A stretch of DNA of 17,866 nucleotides from an uncultured Clostridia bacterium (GTDB lineage Bacteria > Bacillota > Clostridia > Christensenellales > Borkfalkiaceae), in the NCBI GenBank assembly GCA_947630775.1, contig CANRIY010000021.1, positions 1 through 17,866 on the forward strand, read 5' to 3'. The translations under genes and the position numbers were made by a program. Shown piece after piece: positions 6,552 through 14,430 of this stretch (the stretch's first letter is position 1; each line of letters starts with the position of its first letter). Under the pieces are notes generated by a model. That model saw only the letters and a list, made by a program, of their open reading frames with translations. It was not told the origin of the DNA and made no database searches.

Positions 6552-7786
6552 AGCGTGATCCCCTTGTCGAGATTTCCGACGGTCGCCGACGCCGCACGGG
6601 AGAAGTCGAAACTCCTTTCGATCGCCTGCATGACGTCCTCTCTCGTGAGTGCGGCGATCTCCGCCATGCGCTTTTCGAAGTCGTAGACCTCGTTCTGGTA
6701 GAGCATCTGCTTGCCGTAGAGAAGCATCTGCGAGGAAGTATTCTCCTGCGAAAAGACGGTGCCCGAGAGGAGTTGTTCGCGGCCGCGGGAGAACTCCTCT
6801 TCGCCGATCCCCTCTTTTTTGAAATTCTCGATGACCGAAAGGACGGCGTCCGCCGCACTCTGGGCATTCTTGGGATTGACGCCCGCATAGACGTTCAAGA
6901 TCCCCGTCTCGGCATAGTGAGAGGGATAGGAATAGACGGAATAGGCGAGCCCCAGCTCCTCGCGCACCTTTTTGAAGAGGCGGGAACTCATACCGCCGCC
7001 GAGAACGGCGTTCATGACCTGCACGGCGGCGTAGGCGGGATCGTTCCGCTTCACCGTGGGGAAGGAGAAGGCGAAATGCGCCTGCTCGATGGGCTTCTTT
7101 TTGAAGAGCTTGTCCGCATGCGGGACGATGTGCTTCTCCCTGTCCCGGAACGCCGTCCGCGGCATGCCGCCGAAGTAGGCCTCCGTAAGCTCCGCCGCTT
7201 CCTGTACGCCGATGTTCCCCGCAAAGGAGACGACGATGTTTTCGGGGCAATAGCGCTCCTTTTTATAGGCAAAGAGGTCCTCGCGGGAAAATCCCGAGAC
7301 GTTCTCCGCCGTCCCGAGAATGTTTCTGCCGTAGTTCTCCTTCCCGAAAGAAGCGCGGGCGAGAAGATCGAGGCAGAGGTCTTCGGGGCTGTCCTCGTCC
7401 ATGTTGATCTCCTCGATGACGACCCCCTTTTCGCGCTTCATCTCTTCCTCGGGGAAAACGCTGTTGAGAAAGAGGTCGGCAAGAAGGGCGAAGCTCTCCT
7501 TTGCGTGCTCGGACGTGGATTTGCAATAGTAACAAGTCATGTCCTTGCCCGTGAAGGCGTTGACCTGTGCGCCGAGGGCGTCGAACGCGTCGGAGATCTC
7601 AAACGCCGTGCGGACCGCAGTCCCCTTGAACTGCATATGTTCGATAAAGTGGGAGATGCCGTCCTCGGCGTCCGTTTCGTACGCCGCGCCCGTTCCGACG
7701 AGCACGCCCATCGTGACGGAGAGAAGCCCCTCCATGCGCTTGACGATGACGCGCAATCCATTTTGAAGTGTTCTGCTTTCTACCAT
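6548..7786 (-). CDS. M16 family zinc peptidase (MlpA/YmxG-like)
   Basis: The 412-residue product is a processing-peptidase-like protein. The inverted zinc motif HxxEH is HFIEH (H46, E49, H50). The third ligand, Glu124 or Glu125, lies about 75 residues later in VVIEEINMDEDSPED. The second half has GGGMSSRLFKKVREELGLAYSVYSYPS, the usual C-terminal M16 signature. Length fits the single-chain M16B group. AAGGAG ends 7 nt before ATG 7786. It lies 19 bp downstream of the YlxY-like deacetylase, the order ylxY-mlpA known from Bacillus. There is no signal peptide, so it should be cytoplasmic. The true substrate is unknown from sequence. Confidence 0.93.
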   Translation of the reverse strand: MVESRTLQNGLRVIVKRMEGLLSVTMGVLVGTGAAYETDAEDGISHFIEHMQFKGTAVRTAFEISDAFDALGAQVNAFTGKDMTCYYCKSTSEHAKESFALLADLFLNSVFPEEEMKREKGVVIEEINMDEDSPEDLCLDLLARASFGKENYGRNILGTAENVSGFSREDLFAYKKERYCPENIVVSFAGNIGVQEAAELTEAYFGGMPRTAFRDREKHIVPHADKLFKKKPIEQAHFAFSFPTVKRNDPAYAAVQVMNAVLGGGMSSRLFKKVREELGLAYSVYSYPSHYAETGILNVYAGVNPKNAQSAADAVLSVIENFKKEGIGEEEFSRGREQLLSGTVFSQENTSSQMLLYGKQMLYQNEVYDFEKRMAEIAALTREDVMQAIERSFDFSRAASATVGNLDKGITL

Positions 7787-7805
7787 ATGTGACTCCTTTT
7801 TGTAT

Positions 7806-8504
7806 TCAGCCGAGATTTTCCCCCACGCTCACCGTTTTGAGGCCGTGTTCCGCAAAGTAGCCGAGGATGCGGGGGAGCGCCTTGAGCGTATGCGCCATGG
7901 GGTGCATGAGAATGAGATCTCCCCCCTCCGCCCCGTCCGTGGCGCGGCGGAAACAGAGATCTTCGTCCTTATCCCGCCAGTCGATCGTATCCTTGCTCCA
8001 CATGACCGTCGTGAGCCCGAGACTTTCCGCGGCGGCGAGGGTGTTTTCGTTGTAAGCGCCCGAAGGGGGTGCGAATAATTTGATCTCCCGTCCCGAAGCG
8101 AGCGTTAAAAATTCCGCGCTCGTGCGGATCTCGTTGAGATTCTCTTGGAGGGAGAGCTTGTCGTGCTCCCTATGAAAATAGCCGTGCGTGCCGATCTCAT
8201 GCCCGCGGGAGACGATCTCCTTCACGCAGGCGACGTTGTCATCTGCCCAGCTTCCGCCGAGGAAGAAGGTCGCCGTGGCGGCGTATTCGTCGAGAACGTC
8301 AAGGATGCCGTACACCTCTTCCGTCCCCCAGTAGACGTTAAACATGAGGGAGACGCCGTCCTCGCTGGTGCCCTTGTAGTGGACCCGCGCATCCACCTCC
8401 GAGGCGGGGGAAGCGGCGGGCAGAAAACAGACCGTTGCCACGGCAATGAGCACGAGCGCCAAGGCAAGATTGGTGAGCGCGGCGATATGAAAACGCTTTT
8501 TCAC
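7806..8504 (-). CDS. YlxY-like polysaccharide deacetylase family protein
   Basis: The 232-residue protein has a hydrophobic N-terminal segment (about 8-30), probably a signal anchor placing the NodB-type domain outside. NodB landmarks are ATFFLGGSW, GHEIGTHGYFH (metal-type His107 and His111), FAPPSGAYN, MWSKDTIDW and LILMHP. The usual TFDDGP motif is MFNVYWG, so the catalytic/metal Asp is Asn56, and the Arg usual before PPxG is replaced. From memory these changes are typical of the YlxY clade, whose activity is uncertain. GTG 8504 is preferred because GAGG lies 6 nt upstream; a TTG four codons earlier overlaps that SD. It is followed after 19 bp by the M16 peptidase. No strong promoter is seen upstream; TAGAAT at 8538-8543 lacks a good -35. 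Confidence 0.88.
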   Translation of the reverse strand: MKKRFHIAALTNLALALVLIAVATVCFLPAASPASEVDARVHYKGTSEDGVSLMFNVYWGTEEVYGILDVLDEYAATATFFLGGSWADDNVACVKEIVSRGHEIGTHGYFHREHDKLSLQENLNEIRTSAEFLTLASGREIKLFAPPSGAYNENTLAAAESLGLTTVMWSKDTIDWRDKDEDLCFRRATDGAEGGDLILMHPMAHTLKALPRILGYFAEHGLKTVSVGENLG

Positions 8505-8582
8505 AGTATACCTCAAAGAGAAACAATTATCAATCGTATTCTATTGAGAGATTTGTGAAATTATGAGCGGTTTTCGCCACCC

Positions 8583-8709
8583 CCTTGCTGCCCCTTTTAG
8601 GGGAAGTCCCCGAAGGGGAAAGGGGTTCTCGCTGCCCCTCAGTCTCGGCTACGCCTCGCCAGCTCAGGCGGAAAAGGCTCCATAAATAGAATGGTCGCCT
8701 TTTCCCGCC
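8583..8709. repeat. Second REP-like intergenic element
   Basis: Several C4/G4 hairpins (CCCCTTTTAGGGG, TCCCCGAAGGGGA) lead to CCCCTCAGTC (8635-8644) and GCCAGCTC (8658-8665). That is the same frame as at 4608-4640, with a different hairpin between the two blocks. The block ends in a near-perfect 12-bp inverted repeat (8667-8709). Confidence 0.5.
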
Positions 8710-8999
8710 ATCCTCAAGGAAGGACCCTAAGAGGGGAGCCGAGTGGGCCTCATTCCGAGCCCCGTAAGGAGCGAGTGAATCCCCTCATAAATACGGACCC
8801 CGTGGGTCTATGAGATCCGCTCGGCTTCGCCTCGGGATGAGGGCTATTCCCTCGTCGCCCTTCGTTCTGAATTACTGCGCGAAGCAAAACCACGCTTTTG
8901 CGGCAGCGCACCCAATTTGTCGAACCCCTTCGACTTAATGTCGTGTGAAACAGAAAAGGGACGGCCGAATCGCAATTACAAGGCAGAAGAATTAACCCC

Positions 9000-9060
9000 T
9001 CGTTGAATTTGTTTTTGAGCACGCGCCCCAAAGGCGCGGACGAAAAAACAAATTCAACGA
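9000..9060. terminator. Long nested inverted repeat after mutS2, possible terminator
   Basis: TCGTTGAATTTGTTTTT (9000-9016) pairs perfectly with 9044-9060. Inside it CGCGCC (9022-9027) pairs with GGCGCG (9033-9038). It begins 4 nt past the mutS2 stop, the place for a terminator, but no clean T-run follows either stem. Read as an outer A/T-rich stem around a G/C-rich hairpin, it could stop transcription, protect the 3' end of the mRNA, or be a small mobile repeat. Confidence 0.5.
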
Positions 9061-9064
9061 AATT

Positions 9065-11410
9065 TTATTTCAGTTTTACGATCGTAACGCCGCTTTCGCC
9101 CTCGCCGTACTTGCCGAGGCGGAAGCTCTCCACCCGCGCATGTTTTTTGAGCATACCATGTACGGCTGCGCGCAATTTTCCCGTACCCATGCCGTGGACG
9201 ATCCGCACCTCGGACATGTTCGCGAGCACCGCTTTATCGAGGAAATTTTCCGCCTCGAGAAGCGCCTCTGCCGCCGTCATGCCGATCAGATTGCACTCGC
9301 GGGGAAGGCTCACCGTCTCCGCAAGGTTCTTTACGACCTGCACGCCCCCCTTCTTTTCCTGTTTTTTGGAGGGATAAAAGAGGTCGGAGATCTTACTCTT
9401 CACGCGGAGAGACCCCACCTGCACTTCCGCCGTGTTTTTCTCCTTCCGACAGGAAAGTACGACCCCCTCTGCGGACATGGTACCCACAAAAACCGTCTCG
9501 CCAACCTTGACGTCCTCTCCGACGGGGGTCAGGCGGACGGGCTCGTCCTCTTCCTTTTCCTCAATTTGCATCTGATTTTTGAGGGTGCGGGCGCGGATGA
9601 GATCGCTCTCCGTCACGTTTTCCTTTTTGAAGATCTCCTCGATCTCCCCGAGGAGCTCCTCCGCATGCGCCGTGCGCTCCCGCACGATGCGCCTCGCTTC
9701 CGCCTTGGACGAAAACAGGAACTTTTCGCGCTCTTTTTTGAACTTTTCTTCCTCTTTTTCGAGCGCCGCAAGGCGGCTGTTCCACTCCTTTTTGATCTGC
9801 TCGCTCTCTTCGCGAAGGCGTTCGGTCGCGACCATGCTCTCCTCGGCGGCGCGAAGCGTCCTCTCAAAGGAGCGGGCTCCCTCGGAAAGGTACCCCCGCG
9901 CTTCCTCCACTGTCTCCTTGGGGAAACCCAGCCGCGTACAGATCGCAAGCGCGTTGGAAGAGCCGGGCGCGCCGATCTTCAAGCGATAGAGAGGGCGGAA
10001 ATCGCCCGCGTCGAACTCCATACAGCCGTTTTGCATGCGCGGATGCTCATATGCGAACTCTTTGAGGGCGGTGTAATGGGTCGTGACAATACCGCGGCAG
10101 CCCTTTCTCTCGAGGGCGGAAAGGACGGCACGGGCGAGCGCCTGTCCTTCCTCGGGGTCGGTGCCCCCGCCCGGTTCGTCGATGAGGACGAGACTGTTTT
10201 GCCCCGCTTCGGCAAGGATCTCCTTGAGATTGAGGATATGGGAAGAGAAGGTGGAGAGATTTTCTTCGATGGACTGGCTGTCGCCGATGTCGCAGTAGAC
10301 GCCCGAAAAGACGGCGAGCCGCGTTCCCTCGGCGGCGGGCACAAAGATCCCGCAAGCCGCCATCAGGCAAAAGAGCCCGCACATCTTGAGCGTTACCGTC
10401 TTCCCGCCCGTGTTTGCGCCGCTGATGAGGAGGAAATCGTACCCCTCGCCCAGTCCGACCGAGACGGGGACCGCCGTCGTTTTCTCGAGGAGCGGATGTC
10501 TCCCCTTTCGGATATCAAGGATCCCCTTCCCGTTCAGGATGGGGCGGGTGCACTTGTTTTTGTAGCCGTACTCGGCGCGGGCGTAGTAGCCGTCCGCCTC
10601 CGCGAGGACGGCGAGATCGGTCTCCAGCCGTTCGCGGATGCGTCCCACTGCCCGCGAGAGCTCCTTTAAGATCCGCTCCGTCTCCTCTTTTTCATCCAAA
10701 ACGAGGTCGCGGAGCTCGTTATTCATCTCGAGCACTTCCTCGGGCTCGATGAATACCGTCGCCCCGCTCGCCGAACGGTCGTGCACAAAGCCGCGGATGC
10801 TGCGCTTGTACTCCGCCTTGACGGGAATGACGAATCTGTCCCCGCGGACGGTCACAACGTCGTCCTGCAAAAATTTACGCTCTTCCCCGCTGAGGTATGC
10901 CGAAAGCCTTGCGCGGATCCTCTCGCCGAGAAGCCTGATCTCCCTGCGGACGGTATAGAGCTTTTCGCTCGCGGTATCTGCGATCTCGCTCTCCGAAATG
11001 ATTTTTTTGCCGATGTCCTCTTCGAGCCCTTCATCGAACAGCAATCGGTCGGTGAGCGCCTTCATGCCCTCGACGCGCCCGTCCGAAAAGGCGTGCACGC
11101 CGCGGTAGCACACGCGCGCTGCACACAGGAGCCTTGCAACGTTGATGAGCTCGCCGCAGGAGAGCACGGCGCCCTTCTCGGCACGTTCCAATGCGTCCCC
11201 CACGGGATCGAACGAGGGGATCCGCCCGACGCCGAGTTCGAAGAGCAGAAGGCTCGCTTCCGCCGTCATGGACAGCAGGCGGTTGGCCTCCGCGAGCTCC
11301 GTTGCGGGCGTGAGAGAGAGGATCGCCGCGCGGGAACCCTCGAGCGAGGCGTGCTCCGCCACCGCCGAAAGGATCTTATCGAGTTCCAGCCTCTGTTGGT
11401 GTCTGTTCAT
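9065..11410 (-). CDS. mutS2: MutS2 (RqcU) ATPase with C-terminal Smr domain
   Basis: The 781-residue product fits MutS2, which in Bacillota splits collided ribosomes and has been linked to recombination control; it lacks the mismatch-binding domain of MutS. Walker A is GANTGGKT (331-338), Walker B is LVLIDEPGGGTDP (D411, E412), and STFSSH (386-391) is the MutS signature. A charged coiled coil spans about 510-600, a KOW-like beta region about 633-675, and the Smr domain about 704-781 with HGMGTG at 739-744. The LDLR nuclease motif of the Smr domain reads CNLI (706-709), so the Asp and Arg are lost. Walker A has Ala where Pro is usual. ATG 11410 has AAGGAG 6 nt upstream and overlaps the U32 stop (ATGA). 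It is the last gene of the five-gene operon. Confidence 0.96.
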   Translation of the reverse strand: MNRHQQRLELDKILSAVAEHASLEGSRAAILSLTPATELAEANRLLSMTAEASLLLFELGVGRIPSFDPVGDALERAEKGAVLSCGELINVARLLCAARVCYRGVHAFSDGRVEGMKALTDRLLFDEGLEEDIGKKIISESEIADTASEKLYTVRREIRLLGERIRARLSAYLSGEERKFLQDDVVTVRGDRFVIPVKAEYKRSIRGFVHDRSASGATVFIEPEEVLEMNNELRDLVLDEKEETERILKELSRAVGRIRERLETDLAVLAEADGYYARAEYGYKNKCTRPILNGKGILDIRKGRHPLLEKTTAVPVSVGLGEGYDFLLISGANTGGKTVTLKMCGLFCLMAACGIFVPAAEGTRLAVFSGVYCDIGDSQSIEENLSTFSSHILNLKEILAEAGQNSLVLIDEPGGGTDPEEGQALARAVLSALERKGCRGIVTTHYTALKEFAYEHPRMQNGCMEFDAGDFRPLYRLKIGAPGSSNALAICTRLGFPKETVEEARGYLSEGARSFERTLRAAEESMVATERLREESEQIKKEWNSRLAALEKEEEKFKKEREKFLFSSKAEARRIVRERTAHAEELLGEIEEIFKKENVTESDLIRARTLKNQMQIEEKEEDEPVRLTPVGEDVKVGETVFVGTMSAEGVVLSCRKEKNTAEVQVGSLRVKSKISDLFYPSKKQEKKGGVQVVKNLAETVSLPRECNLIGMTAAEALLEAENFLDKAVLANMSEVRIVHGMGTGKLRAAVHGMLKKHARVESFRLGKYGEGESGVTIVKLK

Positions 11411-13506
11411 AAAATACTCCTTGCGCCGTGCCCGCGCGTGGGCGCGCCATCGGCCTTGACGGAATGGTCGCAGAGCGCATTTGCCCCACCCATGCCCGCA
11501 AGGGGGGCGCAGTTATAGACTTCGAAGCGGCAACTTCCGAGGCGATACCGCCTGAGCGGGAACTTCCTTCCCTCCTCGTCGGAAAGGGTATAGACGGCGC
11601 GCCTGTCGCAGTCCTGACAGCTCTTTTCAAAGGGACAATAGCAAAGGTCCATCACCTTGATCGCCCCGTCCGAAAGGACGAACGCTCCCTCCGTATTCAG
11701 CCGCTCCTGTTCGGTGCGGGAAATTTCTTTGGAGAGCGCAAAATACGTTGCTTCCGCCGCAACCCCCGCGACCGCATAGCGGTTGGTGAGATTGAATCCC
11801 GTGCCCGCAAACAGCTTCAAGCCGTACTTTTTCGCGAGCGCAATGCCGTAGTAGCCCTCGCAACAGATGCCCTCAAAACGGGTGAGATGGGGCGCAAGGA
11901 GCGCCTCGTCCTCCGCCGTAAAGAGGGGCGGAAGATACAGATAGACCCCCTTTCCGCCCATGGGAAGGACCGCATAGTCCCGCGGTTTGCAGATAAATAT
12001 GTCCGCGTCCTTTTTCTCTTCCGCGATGACTGCGGAAAGAGCCGTCCTTGCGGGGGGAAGAATGGGCGGCGGAAAGTTCTGCGGCGCAAGATATCTTTTC
12101 GGATCCGAAAATTCGGCAAACGCGGCGTAAAACTCTCTTCTGAGGGCATTGAGCGCCGACTTTGGCAGAAACACGCCATCCGTTTGGACTTGTACCAATG
12201 GGGAGAAGGGCAGATCGCCCGTCTTTCGGAAGCACTCCGCGATCTGCGCTTCGCCGAGCGGGGCGTTGCGGGCAGACAGAAGAATGTCCCCGCCCTCAAA
12301 CACAAACTCCCCGCAGGAGATGTGCGCCCGTTCTCCCGCAAGAAAGCGTGCAAAAACAGCGATCTCCCGCCGTTTTTCGCCCGAGAGAACGCGCTCCGAG
12401 GAAGCGGCGTCCGTCGTCACGCAAACGAGGTCCCCCGCCGCGACTTTGGCGTTCGCATTGAGGTAAAACCCGCCCGCGGCGGCTTCCGATGCTATCGCGC
12501 CCGCGACCTCTTTGCCCGCCCTCAAAATTTTGAATCCGTCCCCCTTCCGCGGTTTGAAGCCGCTCGCACAGAAGGGCTTGCCGCCCACAAAGGAGACCTT
12601 TCCGACGGCTTCCCCGATGTGTCCCTGAACATTGCGGGAAAGGAGCGTCTTATCCTGCCCGAAGGCGAGCCCGCGCGTGTACCCGCCGCGGTTGTAGGCG
12701 CGCATGAGGTCGGAAAGCGCCTCTTTTCCTCTCCCATTGAGGCATGCCCGCACATATTTCACGGCGGCGGCGCAGTAGGCGGGGCGGCGCATCCTGCCCT
12801 CGATTTTGAGCGAGGCCACCCCCGCATTCAAAAACTCCCCGACCCGCTCCCCCACGGAGAGATCGGAAAGGGAGAGCGCATAGGCGGGCTCCTCATAGCC
12901 CTTTCTGTCGATGGAATAGAGCTTGCGGCAGGGCTGTTTGCATCTGCCGCGGTTGCCGCTGTTGTTCCCCGCGAAGGAGCTCATGTAGCACTGCCCCGAA
13001 AAGCAGGTGCAGAGCGCCCCCTGCACGAAGACCTCCGTCTCGATGATCTTTGAGATCCTTTCGATCTCGGAAAGGGGGGTCTCGCGGGCGAGCACGGCGC
13101 GTGAAAAGCCGTATTCCTTTGCGACCTGTGCGCCGTAGGTGTTACAGCAGCCGCCCTGTGTGGAAAGATGCAGGACGATCTCGGGGTATTTCTCCTTGAC
13201 GAGCTTTCCGAGGAAGAAATCCTGCATCAGGATCGCGTCCGCGCCCCCTTCCCACGCTTCCCTTACGGCGGTAAAGAAGGCTTCCGTCTCGTCGTCTTTG
13301 ACAAGCGTGTTGAGGGCGACATAGACCTTCGCCCCCAAGAGGTGGGCGTATCTTGTGACGCGGAACAGTGCGTCTGCGTCAAAATTTTCCGCACTTTCGC
13401 GTGCGGAAAATCTGGTAAGTCCGAGATAAATGGCGTCTGCGCCCGCATTGAGCGCGGCATACGCCGTTGTTTCATCCCCCGCAGGGGCGAGAATTTCAGG
13501 TTTCAT
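11407..13506 (-). CDS. U32 family protein with DUF3656-type C-terminus (RlhA-like)
   Basis: The 699-residue protein starts with EILAPAG and has the U32 core, including GALCTCFSGQCYMSS. Four cysteines, C166, C173, C189 and C193 (C-x6-C-x15-C-x3-C), match the conserved cluster thought to bind an iron-sulfur centre in RlhA/TrhP proteins. Those enzymes hydroxylate 23S rRNA C2501 or tRNA U34, although the family is named for collagenase-type peptidases. The long C-terminal part and the final Cys-rich segment CYCPFEKSCQDC fit the long, RlhA-like form. RNA hydroxylation is more likely than proteolysis, but that is by family analogy. It overlaps hprK upstream (ATGA) and mutS2 downstream (ATGA). Its ATG has GGAAG directly against it, so translation probably depends on coupling to hprK. 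Confidence 0.9.
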   Translation of the reverse strand: MKPEILAPAGDETTAYAALNAGADAIYLGLTRFSARESAENFDADALFRVTRYAHLLGAKVYVALNTLVKDDETEAFFTAVREAWEGGADAILMQDFFLGKLVKEKYPEIVLHLSTQGGCCNTYGAQVAKEYGFSRAVLARETPLSEIERISKIIETEVFVQGALCTCFSGQCYMSSFAGNNSGNRGRCKQPCRKLYSIDRKGYEEPAYALSLSDLSVGERVGEFLNAGVASLKIEGRMRRPAYCAAAVKYVRACLNGRGKEALSDLMRAYNRGGYTRGLAFGQDKTLLSRNVQGHIGEAVGKVSFVGGKPFCASGFKPRKGDGFKILRAGKEVAGAIASEAAAGGFYLNANAKVAAGDLVCVTTDAASSERVLSGEKRREIAVFARFLAGERAHISCGEFVFEGGDILLSARNAPLGEAQIAECFRKTGDLPFSPLVQVQTDGVFLPKSALNALRREFYAAFAEFSDPKRYLAPQNFPPPILPPARTALSAVIAEEKKDADIFICKPRDYAVLPMGGKGVYLYLPPLFTAEDEALLAPHLTRFEGICCEGYYGIALAKKYGLKLFAGTGFNLTNRYAVAGVAAEATYFALSKEISRTEQERLNTEGAFVLSDGAIKVMDLCYCPFEKSCQDCDRRAVYTLSDEEGRKFPLRRYRLGSCRFEVYNCAPLAGMGGANALCDHSVKADGAPTRGHGARSIL

Positions 13507-14429
13507 CTTCCGATCGTACGTTGAATGAGCTCTTTCGCCGCATCATACCCCATGCTCTTGAGCCTGTGGTTGCGCGCCGCGACTTCGATGAGAATGGCGA
13601 GATTCCGCCCGGGGCTGACGGGGACGGTGAGCTTGGGGACTTTGATCCCCATGATCTCTTCGAATCCCCCCTCGCCGCCGATCCGATCGTACTCCTTGTC
13701 CCGTTTCCAGTGTTCAAGCTCCATCACGAGCCCGATCTCCTTCTCGGTAAGGATGGACCCTGAGCCGTACATATTCTTGACGTTGATGATGCCGATCCCC
13801 CTCAGTTCCATAAAATAGCGGATGCGCTCGGGCGCGGTGCCGATGAGCTCGTTCTCCACCTTTTTGATGAGCACGGAGTCGTCCGCGACGAGGCGGTGTC
13901 CTCGCTTGATGAGCTCCATTGCCGTCTCGCTCTTGCCGACGCCGCTGTCCCCCGTGAGAAGGATCCCCTCCCCGAACACGTCCATCAAAACGCCGTGCAT
14001 CGTCGTCTTGGGGGCAAGCAGGCGGGAAAGATAGCCGTAGAGCTCCGCCATGATGACGGTCGTCGTCTTTCCCGTGCGGAAAACGGGCGTGCCCGTCTTG
14101 CGGGCAAATTCCATGAGTTCGGACGGGACGGGAAGATCCCGCGCGAAGATGACGCAAGGGATCACGCCGCAATCGAAGAGCTTGCCTACCCGCTCGAGCC
14201 GTTCCTCGGGCGAAAAAGAGCGCATGTATTCGTGTTCGGTGCGCCCGATGAGCATGATCCGCTCCGAATCGAACAGATTATAGAACCCCGCGAGCCTGAG
14301 CCCCGGTCTGTCCACGCTGATATTTGTAAGCGTGATGATGCCGCGCCCTGCGTGCAAGACCTCGAGACTGAGATCGGACGCAAACTTGTCGAGCATGACC
14401 GTCTCGTGCGGCAAGATGATCTCTTCCAT
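13503..14429 (-). CDS. hprK: HPr kinase/phosphorylase
   Basis: The 308-residue enzyme phosphorylates Ser46 of HPr with ATP or pyrophosphate and removes it with phosphate. It thereby sets carbon catabolite repression through CcpA in Bacillota. The P-loop is GDSGVGKSE (160-168), preceded by MHGVLMDV with His145. VADDSV (181-186) and the family signature MELRGIGIINVKNMYG (207-222) follow, and PVSPGRNLAILIEVAARN (270-287) is the C-terminal signature. Length equals that of Bacillus HprK. ATG 14429 is one base after the stop of the HAD gene, with GGGGGA just before it. ptsH, rapZ, whiA and murB, frequent neighbours in other Clostridia, are not in the window. Confidence 0.97.
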   Translation of the reverse strand: MEEIILPHETVMLDKFASDLSLEVLHAGRGIITLTNISVDRPGLRLAGFYNLFDSERIMLIGRTEHEYMRSFSPEERLERVGKLFDCGVIPCVIFARDLPVPSELMEFARKTGTPVFRTGKTTTVIMAELYGYLSRLLAPKTTMHGVLMDVFGEGILLTGDSGVGKSETAMELIKRGHRLVADDSVLIKKVENELIGTAPERIRYFMELRGIGIINVKNMYGSGSILTEKEIGLVMELEHWKRDKEYDRIGGEGGFEEIMGIKVPKLTVPVSPGRNLAILIEVAARNHRLKSMGYDAAKELIQRTIGR

Positions 14430-14430
14430 G

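Larger units (their letters stand above)
8517..9064. other. Gene-free, hairpin-rich 548-bp intergenic region
   Basis: I see no credible gene here. The first 60 bp should hold the deacetylase promoter. The rest contains many short inverted repeats: GGCGGAAAAGGC with GCCTTTTCCCGCC (8667-8678, 8697-8709), CTCATA..GACCC/GGGTC..TATGAG (8784-8814), GAGGG/CCCTC (8839-8853), GCAAAA/TTTTGC (8884-8901), GTCGAA/TTCGAC (8919-8934), then the long repeat at 9000-9060. This could be a mosaic of REP-like elements or a structured RNA. Confidence 0.6.

Noticed and set aside
6552..7250. Upstream extension of the glycosylase frame inside the M16 gene
   Set aside because: It lies fully within the peptidase gene in another frame, and its translation is Arg-rich without domain features.
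8750..9031. 93-codon minus-strand frame in the intergenic region
   Set aside because: It is made from the hairpin repeats, has no ribosome binding site and no domain. Such frames arise in repetitive intergenic elements.
9140..10669. 509-codon plus-strand frame opposite mutS2
   Set aside because: Antisense shadow of a well-supported gene; open because of GC-rich codon use.
11428..13053. 541-codon plus-strand frame opposite the U32 gene
   Set aside because: Same antisense effect; the minus-strand protein has clear U32 motifs.
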